Positions 21,161-33,100 of a stretch of DNA of 64,000 nt are shown in pieces; the first letter of the stretch is position 1, and every line of letters begins with the position of its first letter. Below the pieces are notes generated by a model. That model was not told the DNA's origin, did not search any database, and worked only from the letters and a program-made list of their open reading frames with translations. The position numbers were made by a program, and so were the translations under genes. The stretch comes from Toxorhynchites rutilus septentrionalis (taxonomy: Eukaryota; Arthropoda; Insecta; Diptera; Culicidae), in contig NC_073745.1 in assembly GCF_029784135.1 (NCBI RefSeq), forward strand, positions 85,326,666 to 85,390,665. The letters are read 5' to 3'.

Positions 21161-22095
21161 ATCGTGCAAAACTTCACCAGTATCTTAAAAAAAACCGTGT
21201 TCGTACACAATTTAAAAAAAAAATCTTTTTTTTTGCGTTAGATGAGACCGCATAAAAAAAGTTTCCCCAATTAAATAGCTCAAATCCACGCCGTTCACCG
21301 TTCGATTTCTTTTTGTTTTCTTTGCGATGGGACAGTTTACCTTTTCGGTCGCGCATAGCTGTGTTGTGCTTTTAATTGCTTGTCGAAACTTGTTGCTGTT
21401 AGAAATCAAGCCATGAGCAACTTAGAGCATTTGATGGAAGGATGGGAATGATTTTAAGAGCGGATAATTTAGACAAAAATATGCTTTTTTCGCACTGAGA
21501 TGCATATAAACCATCGAAAAAAACTAAATGGATGATAACTTCGTAAAATATGCCTATTTTCGTATACCACACAAAAAAATCGAACAAAAAAACCGCACCA
21601 AAAAAAATCATAGAAAAAACCAGCACAAAAACATGTTTCCCTGTACTCAGCAAATTCCCTAATACAGGCAAATCTTTATTTGTGCGAGGAATAGGGACTG
21701 CACAAAAAATCGCATTAAAAATCGTATAAAACTTCACCAGTAGCTTTTAAAAATCGTGTTCGCAACACAATTTGAAAAAAAAAATGTGCGGTGGATAAAG
21801 AACCACAGCATAAAAAAAGTTTCCCCAATAAAATGACTCAAATCCACGCCGTTCACCTTTCAATTTCCTTTTGTTCTCCTTCTGTGCGATGGGACAGTTT
21901 GCCTATTTGGTTGCATTTGATGGAAGGACGGGAATGATTTGAACAGTGGATAATTTAGACGCAAATATGCTCTTTTCACACTGAAATGCATATAAAACAT
22001 TTAAAAAAAACAAATGGACGATAACTTCGTCAAATATGCTTCTTATCATATACCGCACAAAAAAAAAAATCACACAAAAAAATCGTACAAGTACA
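21161..22095. repeat. 560-bp tandem duplication of a dispersed repeat
   Basis: ATCGTGCAAAACTTCACCAG at 21161 and ATCGTATAAAACTTCACCAG at 21721 start two copies exactly 560 bp apart. Both hold AAAAAAAGTTTCCCCAAT, CCACGCCGTTCACC, GCGATGGGACAGTTT, GCATTTGATGGAAGG and an AAATGGATGATAACTTCG segment with CACAAAAA runs. Related to 12790-13145. Confidence 0.8.
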
Positions 22096-24280
22096 GAAAA
22101 TGTGCATAGAATATCAACATGAGACAATTGAGCTTGATGTTGTTTTTTTAAAAGCTGGGAACAAACAATAAGTTTTTTTTCGTGTTTTTCCGAAAGATTA
22201 TGCATAACAACATGGGAAAATAGGCGTAGAACGCCAATATAAGAGATAGAAAACTGAAACGTCTTTGAAAAAAGTCCATATTTAAAAAAAACAATGCGAA
22301 ATGGAATACTCCCATAATAAACAATAAGTGAAAAATCCTCCGAACTAACCATCGGTATCCGTGACTTTTGAATTTCAACATTCGTTTTCTTCGCAAGGTG
22401 ATTGTCATTGTTGTGATTGAGGTGTCGTGACCAAGTGCCACATCGTGTCAGCTAATTTTAACGAAAGCCACTGCATGTGGACAATGAATCCAAAGCTGTA
22501 CAATACCATTTGGCTAAGCTACTGTAGCACAGCTAGTGGTGGAAGTGCGTCGTAAGATCATTATGGGCAGGCGCGATGTGGTGCAATCATCTCTGGAAAC
22601 TGAAGATAGCCTACGGCGAATCGCTGCTACCCGCTGAGAGAGGAGGACCGGGCGGATTCGGTTTGGATACTTTGAATAAGTACACTTGCGCGCTGGGAAA
22701 GGGCAAACACTGTTTCAAAACACAGCCCTAGGCAAGGTAATGATTGAAAACAACGCGACAGTTAACCTTCCGAAAACGATTCGGTCAATTAAACTTGGGC
22801 CGCATTTTCGAAACGGAAGATGTTGTAATGACATACCTAGTGGGGTCATATATTTAACTTCTGTATGAGCGAAGTTTAACGTGTTCCGATGGGTTGTGGA
22901 TAAAATTAGGATCCAAATGGAGGACAGTGCGACTTGTATCAGGATCTCTATCAATGTATCAATCTTCGGATCTCAAGGAGACAGAACATCGGCATCAAGA
23001 AATCCATATCGTTGTCACAAAAAAACCAAAATGACTCACAAAAACACGTTTTCCAAACAATCAGCAGAGGAAGTCATTATTCGCCTGCTAATAACAAGCA
23101 ATTTCCTAAAACACGATGCAATTTTTCGATTCCGAGTTAAACATAACACAAAAAGCCCCGGATCGCGTGCTGCGATCGTAATTTCCGATCGTATCTGTGA
23201 GAAAAAAGTGTCTTGATCTTGAGGCGATTTCCTGAGCTGGAAGCTGCGTGCGACCGTAATTATATGACAAATGTAGGAGAGCACCAACTATAACAGCAAC
23301 CTCAACAAAATAAATGATAGTCCTCTGGCTTCAAGAACTTCCTCCCACCGATGCGTTCCAACTTTGGAAGCTTTTCTGGCATTGAATTGTCTTTTTTCGT
23401 AACAGCGTCGAACGGGAGGATGGAAAGGGGTACTGAGGCTACGGGCAGAGAGTGCTTTTCATCGACAGTTTAACCAGTTGTTGCACTGAGGTTTCTCGTG
23501 TTTTTTTTTACTATTGCTCGTTATTAAAATTTTTATTTCGCGCTGTCCTTGAAATTTAAACTTACTCTCGCATTCATATGCTACCTTCTACCCACATGCC
23601 CCGTTCCGAGTGGTTGGACCTTTTTGTTATTCGGCAAGAATAGTCCGCCGTATACCCGAAATGGCGTATACGTGCGATGGCGACGAGGGGCAAACTCGAT
23701 GGCCAGGTTTCTACGTGCATCATGATGAGCACCGGGCAGAACGGTGAGTGGTGAATGAGTCTACATTCGTTGCAATTTGCCGCGTCCAATTCGTCGATGA
23801 CTTTCGGTTCGCATTCAGGCAGCCTTCCCTCCTGCGCAGTTGATTGCAACCAATTGCAGGCGAGATTGTAGATCCTTGATTAATTGGAGATAAATCATTT
23901 GATGGTGAGGGAATCGTCAACTAATCGTTTCCTCAAATCAGGTGGCGCGGCAATACGATGATGTATTGTGAGTATATAATGTCGCTGCACTGTCTAATTA
24001 ATTGCGACTTTCAATTTTAACGTAGTACATTTTAACACACTGTCGTCCAAATGCAAACGTGTATATGTTTTCAGGTGAATAACCTTTTGTAAATTTGCGA
24101 ATAGATATAAAGGAAAAAAATGAGCCATTTACCCTTCACTTACTGATTCGTTTGAGATGAACATGTCAATACAGATCAGACTCAATTATATACAGACTCG
24201 ATGATACACTGAATCGATTATATATGATTCGATTATATATGATTTTGTACTCGATTATATACAGTTTGAAGAAAATATTT
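22096..24280. other. Unassigned DNA
   Basis: No recognised element or gene. Frames at 22881-23216 and 23574-23849 lack domain features. The composition is mixed, with some single-copy character around 23550-23850. Coding potential cannot be excluded but is not supported. Confidence 0.35.
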
Positions 24281-24281
24281 T

Positions 24282-25745
24282 TTTATATCTATATATATAT
24301 AAATGTATTTCTGTCTGTCTGATTGTTATGAACTCAGAAACTACTGAACTGATTGGCATGAAAATTGGTATGTAGGTGGTTTTTGGGGTCGGGGATGGTT
24401 CTTATGATAGTTCGAGACTCCTCCCCCTCTCTAAGGTAGGGCTGCCATACAAATGAAACACAAATTTCTACATTACTCGAGAATTAATCAAGCAAATGAA
24501 ACAAAATTTGGCATGTTGAAGTTTTAGGGTGCAATAAATGATTCTATGGTGGTTAGATACTCCTCCCCCTCACTTAGGGGAGGGGGGGGGGTGTCTGCCA
24601 TACAAATGAAACACAAATTTCTGCATTACTCGAGAATTAATCAAGTAAATGAAACCAATTTTGGCATGTAGAGGATTCTCTATTTTACTGTCATACAAAT
24701 GAAGCATACATTCTTGCATAATTCAAGAACTAATCAAGCTAAATTGCATAATTCAAGAACTAATCAAAATTTTCAAGCAAACGGAACCAAATTTGGTATG
24801 TGAAGGTTTTAGGGGGCAAAAAACACTTCTAAGGTGGTTCAACACTCCTCCCACCTTTCTAAGGAGAGGCTGCCATAGAAATGGAACACAAATTTCTGCA
24901 TAACTCGAGAACTAATCAAACAAATTGAGCCATATTTGACATGTAGAGGTTTTAGGGGGCACGAAACGTTTCTATGGTGGCTCGACACACCTACCACCTC
25001 TCTAAGGGCATTGAGGCTGCCATGCAAATGAAACACAAACTTCTGCATAACTCGAGAACGAATCAAGCAAATGGATTCAAATTTGAAATGTGAGGGTTTT
25101 TGGAAAAGGAGGGTTTTATGGGATCCCTAAAAATAATGCACATATTTCAACCAAGCATATTCCAACCAAACATGACAATTGAAAATTTTCTGAAAACTCT
25201 GAAGGAAAATGAGAAAATTCGAAAAATTCAATTCGCATGTGTTCTACAAGTAATATTGACAAGCGTTGTTAGTCCATTTGATGTTTGCGGTAACGAAATT
25301 GATCTTCGTTCGAAAGTGGAAATGGATTTTAATGTGATAAAACGCACTCCTATATCGTCTTCTATCTATATAAATAAAAATAGATCGCCGAATGTGTTGA
25401 TAAGAACAAACCTCGAGAAAGGAATTGTCCGATTCAGGGCTGTCTTCATTCTATCATATTTTCTGTATCAAACATTTATTCCATGTAACGGAGAAACATG
25501 TTATTTGCAAGTGGATGAAAAATCTTGCACGAGAATTGTATCTGAAAATAATCTGATATTATAATGTCGAGTTTTGGTAGAAGTACTGAAATTTCATAGT
25601 AAAAAAAAATTAAAGGGTAGATTAGAAGATCAATCAATGAACAGTTCTGCGATTGGACCCATTAACGTGCGCTTAGTAAGAAAACGTGGATGTGATTACG
25701 AAAAATAAATTTTGGGCGGAACGAAGTTTGCCGGGTCAGCAAGTT
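24282..25745 (+). mobile_element. Mini-me/Helentron-like element, copy 2
   Basis: Starts with a short TATATCTATATATATATAAA, then TTTCTGTCTGTCTG and the core GAAACTACTGAACTGATTGG at about 24337. An array of tandem units runs to about 25080, followed by a non-repetitive part and the 3' end TTTGCCGGGTCAGCAAGT (25728-25745). The non-repetitive part includes a 154-codon frame (25100-25564) shared with copy 3, where it is broken. No helicase or Rep protein is present. Confidence 0.72.
24440..25080 (+). repeat. Internal ~140-150-bp tandem units, copy 2
   Basis: ATGAAACAC-type anchors occur at 24453, 24606, 24699 (a shortened unit), 24891 and 25028. Units share GAATTAATCAAGCAAATG, GGCATGTAGAGG and CTCTCTAAGG. 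The third unit is shortened and followed by a local duplication of TTGCATAATTCAAGAACTAA (24712-24770). Confidence 0.8.
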
Positions 25746-25904
25746 ACATTATAAAAAAATGCCAGATATGAATAAAATGTAATATTTCAACGTTACGGTG
25801 AAACTTTCTTGGCTGTTATAAGTGCAGTGAAGAAAAAATCGTAATTTTTAAAGGTTTTAGTTGAATTCTCACCAGGAATTGTTTATTACAATATTGCAGC
25901 GAGA

Positions 25905-26512
25905 TTAACACTAAACCTACCGATGTTTCATGTATATCTATTCCTACCACAGCGGGTAAAGTGACCCTTTATAAATAGTTAGTGAACAATGACTCGATTT
26001 ATTAAGTTTTGTTGAGAAACGTGGCATAGCATATTTCTCCTATATATTTCGACATTTTGGGGATAAAAATTATTAGCAAAATATTGAAATTACATTTTTT
26101 GACACGTGAAATAGCACTGTTGCTTGGAATAGTTACTGTTAGATCGCTTGGATAGTCCGCAATACAATTAATTCTGATCAATCACTATTCATTCAAAAAT
26201 ACAACAAAATTTATAAAGCAATAGCAAAGTGTAATGCAATGGTTTTGTATCACAACCAAACATACAAATCTTTCTCATATTACATGAATGTTTGCTAGGG
26301 TCAAATGACCCGTTGCGGTAGTTAGGGCAGATTACACATATTTCTCAGTTAAAAAAATAACAAGAGAGGAGCAAACACTGAAAAATACATTCGACGTATG
26401 TTTTAGGTAAGTAGTGTAGGCAAATGATGTTGTGACAATGTGATTTGCTAGAAAATTTTGACTAAAGGTTGAAAAAGGGTCATTTGACCCCTCGTGATAG
26501 GTTTAGTGTTAA
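25905..26512. mobile_element. TTAA-flanked inverted-repeat element with GGGTCA/TGACCC palindromes
   Basis: Ends are inverted repeats TTAACACTAAACCTACC and, in reverse at the right, TTAACACTAAACCTATC; length 608 bp. TTAA (or TA) forms the target duplication. The sequence GGGTCAAATGACCC at 26298-26311, GGGTCATTTGACCC at 26477-26490 and the imperfect GGGTAAAGTGACCC at 25954-25967 are short palindromes with 6-bp arms. No protein is encoded. A TTAA target suggests piggyBac-type mobilisation, but TA (Tc1/mariner) is equally compatible. Confidence 0.75.
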
Positions 26513-26904
26513 GAAGGGTAATAGTTTGGTGTCAAAGAACAAATTGTAGAGCGGTTTAAGAGCTTTAAACACTTTTAAAAACAATCAAGTTTATTATAAA
26601 ATTTGTTATGTTCTTCACTTCCAAAATGTTGTTTAGATCCACTTATTTAGATGCTTGACAACCATATCCTGTTAGCAACAGAATCGTCTTACGTAGCGTA
26701 CTTTCAGAAGTAAAGCCAGATTAAGGCAAACAGATCCTGGAACAATGAAGAAGTTCAATAACCATGTCATTGTTGAAATTCGACCATATGCGTAGAAGTA
26801 TTTTTTTCATCAAATATTATCATCTCTCACCTCCTGGAAGATTCTGGATAAATTAATTTTTTCATGTGAGAAAGGTGTTTTTTGTTAATTAAAAATTAAA
26901 TTCA

Positions 26905-27070
26905 ACAAAAATTTTTGATGTCAAATATCTTAAAATTGCGTGGCACATCAAAATTTACAGTTATAAAAAAAATGTTTTTGTTAAAAATTGACTTTTCAGA
27001 CGGAAAAACGACCAAGCGCCAAAAAAAATATTTTTTGACAAAATTTTGTTTTCGAGATAACAGTATATCT
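26905..27070 (+). repeat. Dispersed repeat family D fragment
   Basis: ATGTCAAATATCTTAAAATTGCG and ACATCAAAATTTACAG match 13650-13695 in the same orientation. The D37E copy B lies immediately right, and beyond it another family D piece (28346-28870) runs in the opposite orientation. Confidence 0.65.
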
Positions 27071-27072
27071 CG

Positions 27073-28343
27073 ATGGGTGTGTCATATCAAATTGCATCAC
27101 GGAAAAAACGCTGTAGAAATTTGATTTTTAGGAATTATATCTGCAGCTTTCGCTTATAATCAGATAAGAGTGTATAGATCACGTTGGCCATGCTTCACTG
27201 TCAATTTTTCGTAAATTTGGAAAAATGTCGTCGAACGAAAAAGAGCGTCGTGAATTAATCCTGTGCACTCATTTCGAGAATCCGGAGTTGTCACATCGGG
27301 ACATCGGTAAGATGCTGGAAATCGTCCAATCCACGGTCAGCAGAGTACTAAAACGATACTTCGAGAACCTAACCATCGACCGGAAGGTGAAGAACGGCAA
27401 AAAAGGATGCTCCGTCAGTGAAAAAGATCACAAGCAGTTTAGACGTGATCCGAGAAGTTCGGTCCGGGATGTCGCCAATAAGCTGAATTTGTCAAGTTCA
27501 TTCGTTCAGCGGACCAAGCAGCGGGAGGGCCTACGTACATACAAGGTTCAGAAGGCTCCTAACCGCGACGAAAGGCAAAACATGGTGGGGAAGACGCGTG
27601 CCCGGAAGCTGTACACCGAAATGCTGACGAAGCCGCATTGCCTGGTAATGGACGACGAAACCTACGTCAAAGCGGACTTTCGTCAGCTGCCGGGCCTGTT
27701 GTTTTTCTCCGCAGAGGACAAATTCAGCGTTCCGGAGAAGATTCGCAAGCAGAAACTATCCAAGTGTGCCAAAAAGTACATGGTGTGCCAAGCGATCTGC
27801 TCTTGCGGAAAGCGGAGCGCCCCCTTCGTGATGACCGGCACGGTAAACGGGCAGGTTTACCTTAAGGAGTGCCTACAGAAGCGCTTACTACCACTATTGA
27901 AGCAGCACGAGGGCCCGACCATCTTCTGCCCGGATCTCGCTTCGTGCCACTATTCAAAGGACGTGATGGAGTGGTACGAAGCCAACGGGGTCACCTTCGT
28001 GCCAAAGGAAATGAACCCGCCCAACGCGCCGGAGCTTCGCCCAATAGAGAAATATTGGGCGATTATGAAGCAGGCCCTCCGGAAGAACCCAAAAGTTGTC
28101 AAATCGGAGAAAATGGATTTCTGTTCAAAAAAACTACAACCTGACGTTGTACAAAACCTTATGGACAGGGTAAAGAGGAAGGTGCGAGCATACGGGCTTG
28201 GGCTCGAAGTATGAATAAAAAGAAAATTCCAAAAGTTGTTTAATAGTTTTTATTTTACTGTCTAAAATTTTCAAAAGAATCGGTCTACTGGGCGAATTTC
28301 TACAGCGTTTTTTCCGTGATGCAATTTGATGTGACACACCCTT
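27073..28343 (+). mobile_element. ITmD37E-type transposon, family 2, copy B
   Basis: Terminal inverted repeats GGGTGTGTCATATCAAATTG on the left and the inverted GGGTGTGTCACATCAAATTG on the right extend about 45 bp. TA follows the right end (28344-28345); the left flank is degenerate. About 1.27 kb. It holds the only transposase frame in the window open from start to stop. Confidence 0.9.
27225..28214 (+). CDS. ITmD37E-type transposase, open reading frame (329 aa)
   Basis: Would cut and paste its transposon at TA sites in the nucleus. ATG lies about 150 bp inside the left terminal repeat. Residues 1-115 hold two helix-turn-helix regions (SHRDIGKML...SRVLKRYF; SVRDVANKL...FVQRTKQREG). Catalytic residues: Asp in MDDETYV (about 143-149), Asp in CPDLASCHY (about 233-241), Glu in RPIEKYW, with 37 residues between the second Asp and Glu. 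Oddities: the Trp before the second Asp is Cys (copy A has WPD), VWQAI is VCQAI, and a 14-bp loss plus a 1-bp loss replace EANFKRKWISVKKK by a short out-of-frame patch before KLQPDVVQNLM. Typical length for the family is about 340, so it is nearly complete. Activity is doubtful. Confidence 0.9.
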   Translation: MSSNEKERRELILCTHFENPELSHRDIGKMLEIVQSTVSRVLKRYFENLTIDRKVKNGKKGCSVSEKDHKQFRRDPRSSVRDVANKLNLSSSFVQRTKQREGLRTYKVQKAPNRDERQNMVGKTRARKLYTEMLTKPHCLVMDDETYVKADFRQLPGLLFFSAEDKFSVPEKIRKQKLSKCAKKYMVCQAICSCGKRSAPFVMTGTVNGQVYLKECLQKRLLPLLKQHEGPTIFCPDLASCHYSKDVMEWYEANGVTFVPKEMNPPNAPELRPIEKYWAIMKQALRKNPKVVKSEKMDFCSKKLQPDVVQNLMDRVKRKVRAYGLGLEV

Positions 28344-28345
28344 TA

Positions 28346-28870
28346 ATGCAATTTTAAGACATTTGGCATCAACAATTTTTTTTTGAAGACCCTGATTTTC
28401 GGTGATCTTTCGTTTTTCAAAAAACTCAAATTTTTACGTCTGTGACACTAATAAATGAAGTTCGAATGAGCTAATATTTTGCAAAGGGTATATTATCGTG
28501 CAAATCAACATTAGCAGCAAGTTCCGAATGAAAAATCGAGATAACTATTTTTATTGGTATCTAAAACCATACGTTTCGTTTCGTATTCCAAAAAAAACTC
28601 CCAGAGTGTCGATTTTTGACAAAAAAAAATTCGAAATGACACTAGATCTCGACGTTTCATGCAATTTTAAGACATTTGGCATCAAAATTTTTTTTTCGAA
28701 AACCCCGATTTCCTCCCCCCTTGGGTGATTTTTCGATTTCCCTTAAGTCCTATCGAGCTAATATTTGTCATAGGGTGTTTCTTCTAGGTGGTGAACATTT
28801 TTTATGAGGTAACTTTTTGAAATTAGAGATGACCATTTTCATTGGCACCCTAAGCGGTACTCATCCTTTT
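28346..28870 (-). repeat. Dispersed repeat family D, inverted copy
   Basis: Contains ATGCAATTTTAAGACATTTGGCAT twice (28346 and about 28660), GTCTGTGACACTAATAAATGAAG and GTTTCGTTTCGTATTCC, the reverse complement of 13330-13690. The internal duplication shows that the family itself is built of two similar halves. Confidence 0.7.
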
Positions 28871-29069
28871 TTTTCATAGGGGTCACAAGCACACGTTAAT
28901 CATAGTGTCGCGGGCCGCAAAAAAATTAAATTAAAGAAGGGTGGTAGAATGGTTTAAACAGATAGTACTACCCCCATACTCTCAACATTAACATGTACTG
29001 TTGATTGCTCGCTGTCTCGAGCGACATTGAAACAATGAACTCATTGAATATTCAAGTAGTTTCTTAGTA

Positions 29070-30187
29070 TCTTTTAGCCATACAAATGAAACACAAATTT
29101 CTGCGTTACTCGAGAATTTATCAAGCAAATGAAACCAAACTTGGCATGTGGAGGTTTTAGGGTGCAATAAATGTTTCTACGGTGGTTAGACACTCCACCC
29201 CTCTCTCTAGAGAGGGGCTGCCACACAAACGAAAGACAAATTTCTGCATAACCCAAAAACTAATCAAGTGAATGGAGGAAAATTTGGCAAATGGAGGTTT
29301 TAGGGTGCAATAAATGTTTCTATGGTGGTTAGACACTCTTTCATCCTCTCTAAGAAGGGTTGCCATACAAATGAAACACAAACTTCTGTGTTACTCGAGA
29401 ATTAATCAAGCAAACGAAACCAAATTTGGCATGTACAGGTTTTTAGGATGCAATTGATATTTTTACGGTGGTTAGACACTCCACCCCCTCTTCAAGGGGG
29501 GGCTGGCATACAAATGAAACACAAATTTCTGCATTTTCTCGAAAACTAATCAAGCAAATGGAGCCAAATTTGGGATGTAAGCGTTTATGGGATGTTTCTA
29601 TTATGGTATGACACCCCTCCCTTCTCTGGAATGGAGAGAGGGTTCCATAAAAATAATACACATATGCCAACCAAACATGACAATAGAAAATTTTCGGAAA
29701 ACTCTGAAGGAAAATGGGAAAATTCGAAAAATTCAATTTGCATGTGTTCTACAATTACATATTAACAAGCGTTGTTCATTTGATGTTCGAAAGTGGAAAA
29801 GGATTTTAATGTGACAAAACGCACTCCTATATCTTATTCTATCTATATAAATAAAAATGAATCTCCGAATGTGTTGATAAGAGCAAAACTAGAGAAAGGA
29901 ATTGTCCGATTAGGGCTGTCTTCATTCTATAATATTTTCTGTATCAAACATTTATTCCATGTAACGGAGAAACATGTTATTTGCAAGTGGATGAAAAATC
30001 TTGCACGAGAATCTGATATTATAATGTCGAGTTTTGGTAGAAGTACTGAAATTTTATAGTATAAAATAATTTTAAAGGTCAGATTAAAAGATCAATCAAT
30101 GAACAGTTCTGCGATTAGACCCATGAACGTGGATGTGATAACGAAAAATAAATATTGGGCGGGACGAAGTTTGCCGGGACAGCTAGT
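29070..30187 (+). mobile_element. Mini-me/Helentron-like element, copy 3, 5'-truncated
   Basis: Begins inside the tandem array: anchors ATGAAACAC or variant at 29086, 29229, 29371 and 29514, spacings 143, 142 and 143 bp. The following part matches copy 2 (CCAACCAAACATGACAAT, ATGTTATTTGCAAGTGGATG) and ends TTTGCCGGGACAGCTAGT at 30170-30187. The (TA)n and core are absent, so the 5' end is lost. Confidence 0.72.
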
Positions 30188-30189
30188 GA

Positions 30190-33100
30190 ATAAATAAAAT
30201 TCGTGGTTTGCCATAGTCGTTGTTCAATAATTTTTGGTATCCACGTTCCTCGTTCCTCACATCAAAACTACCACTTTCAACCGTTTAGAATCACTTATAA
30301 CATTGCGATTTGCCAAGAGCATGCTCGCCGTAAGCTTCCACCAATATTCTATGCGAACCAGAAGCACCGCTTCATAGTTTATGGTAAAAAGGAATGGTAT
30401 CAACAAATCGTTGTTAGTAGGCACAAGATTCACCATTTTTACTCAAAAAAATGTTGTGGCTGCATAGAACTTGTGATATTTTGAATAATGATTGATATGA
30501 CTTTTAACCTTCTGATTGAACATGTGTGTCTATTAGCAACTAAATAAGCTATTAATACCAAGACAGAATTTACAAAATACATATTTTAAAAATGTCATAA
30601 ATATGAGACAGTAAGTAAAGTAGACTAAAAATGATGAAATAAACTTTTTAAAGAAAAGAAAATACCTTCCAGAGATATAATTTTTACTTCAAGCTTGAAT
30701 CATTGATAACCTTACTTTTTGGTTTGAGTTTAATAATTGGGCCACCTTTTGCATTATTTTCCTGCGCCACATTGGCTGCAGAGCACTGTGACGACTGCAC
30801 CTCTATCGCACTAAGTGGGTTACACTCCGATTACTACGCCTGCTTACATAATGCGGTGATGAAGTAGACCTAAAATTAGGTCAATCCAAACATATGGTCG
30901 ACCGTCTTTGCGCAGCTAAACTCTGGCTTGGCTCAACCTATCTCTTTTCCTCAATCTCCCTCTCCTGCACATACACGGAGATTTTCACTCGACTGGCTTC
31001 ATCATCGTTGCTCAAGGCCCAAGCCCACAACAGTCGCCATTGAAGAGGGTGAAAGACTAACTTTTCGAAGATGCTATCCAATTGGGTAATATCATGTCAC
31101 GATTGTGCGGGCTCGCTGGTCGTGCGGTATGCTTATAGACGTGTTTACAGTCTGGCCCCAGGGGTCCCATGCGAAATAACAGCGGGTGACTATTTATCTT
31201 TCGAAAGCTGGCGGTTTTCGGTACACTAAAGTCAATTAGTGAAATCAATCGCTCGATGGCGCCGGTGATTGTCGAATGGCGAGATTCACAACGAAATGCT
31301 GTCATGTTCTCAATCCTCTTGCAAAGGCGATAAAGTTATGGTCACTTTATGGCCACACACAACCGGCGGCCATTCATTTTGACCAAAACCATTCCATTCA
31401 CTCTTCCATCGTTACCACCATCCGTCACCACCGCTGACATTTCCCTTTTCAACTCGTCAAGGTGATGAAGTTCTCCGCGACCGACCACCGGATGGAAGCA
31501 GGCGATCATCATTAATTGCCGCAGCGCGCGCGCCGTTTCCCCCAAAGCAAAGTGACAGCTGCCAATACAGCGAGAGCGTTTCGCGCTCCCCATCCGACAG
31601 CTACCGATCGATCGGAGCCAACAAAGTGAGCGCAATTTTCACCCCAAACATCATAATGTCAGTAATTAATTACCGTCCGACGCACGGAAAAGCTGCGATT
31701 CAATCAAACTGTCAACTGACGAACGAGAACTGCAGCCAATCGCAACGCTCGCTGGATGCTGGCTGCTGATCGCTTTTGTCTTTCTCCCAGGTCCTTTGAT
31801 CTTTCTTCTGCTGACGGAGAGCATAATCCGCGTCAATGCCACCGCGCAACGACGTAAATGACGACTGTGAGCGGGGGTCGTAAAACCAAGAGTCAAGAAA
31901 TTGGAATTACTATTTTTCTTCCTAGCCGGTTGGTTGATTGGTTGGTTCGGTCGATCTGGTCGGTCAGTGCTGCTGTCACAGTCGAACGAACCACGATGGC
32001 CGAAAAAAGTGGCTAACCTTGTCGAAAAATAAGTGATCAGCAAAAAGCAGGAGAGAATGAACTTCATGCAAATAGTTCCTGGATCTTTGTGCTCTCGAGC
32101 GCGCACATGCTTGTTAATTTTTATGTTGTTTTCTGTTTGCTGTCGCTACTGTTTGGGGTTGGTTGACACAATACTTTTGGGCCCGGATGAATGGAATTTG
32201 TTTGTTTTTTGTTGTCCTGTATCACAGTATTAGCAGTGGTTTGTCCGTACCGTAGGCGGTTAGGTTCAAAACTGACGTGCGCCATTCAAATATTGGAAAA
32301 CATAAACAATAAAGTCGAATAAAAAGTATAGCATATTTAATTGGGCTAGAAAAGTACGCAGCCTCTCAAGAAATAAATATCAGTTGGAGAAAATGCACTC
32401 AGGACCCCTTATCAATAAATCATAGAAGTAGGAAACCGTCGATCTGTTTGCAAAACATGGTCGTATCACTAAATACAGCTTTTCTAAACTGTTGGGTTGT
32501 TTGATGGTCCTTATTTGGGAAAATTATAAGTAGTGAGTTAAACGCACAGCCCTCCAATATTCTAGCTTCTAGTCCTAATGTAAAGATGGCTGGTCAACAT
32601 TGACAACAATGATAGAGGCTTTAGTTATGAGGAGATTTAGGTTTCTGACATGTTATTTACCAACATTAACACTTCAAGAGAGAACAGATACAGAATAATG
32701 AAACTTTCCATAAACTTCGTCAAATTCATTAACGTGGAAATTAACGACAATATTGACGCAAATGCTGTTAAATTTCATTTTGAAAATTTGTAAACTTTAA
32801 ATGTGGTGTGGTGATACGGTAGACTAATAAAGGATTTTACAAAAAAAAATGAAGGAATTGTTGGACACATCCACACCAGAAGGATCCGATATTCTACCTC
32901 AAAACAGAAGGCCATCAAGAACGGGGCTGTACAAATCGGTCATGGACTGAAAAAGCTCAATTATAGACTTCTTTCTACCCCTTCGTGAAAGAAAGTGGAC
33001 ATACACTACAGCCCTCATCGTGCTGACTGCATGGCCATTCTCCAAAATATCAAGGAAAGAATTGAATTGCGCCTATATTCCTTTTCAAGTTTGTTTCAGT

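Noticed and set aside
25100..25564. A 154-codon plus-strand frame
   Set aside because: It is part of the mini-me-like element body and is broken in copy 3 (29587-30059); no domain seen.
31342..32106. Two minus-strand frames of 97 and 146 codons
   Set aside because: No recognisable domain, Ser/Arg-rich low-information composition, and competing frames; coding is not supported.
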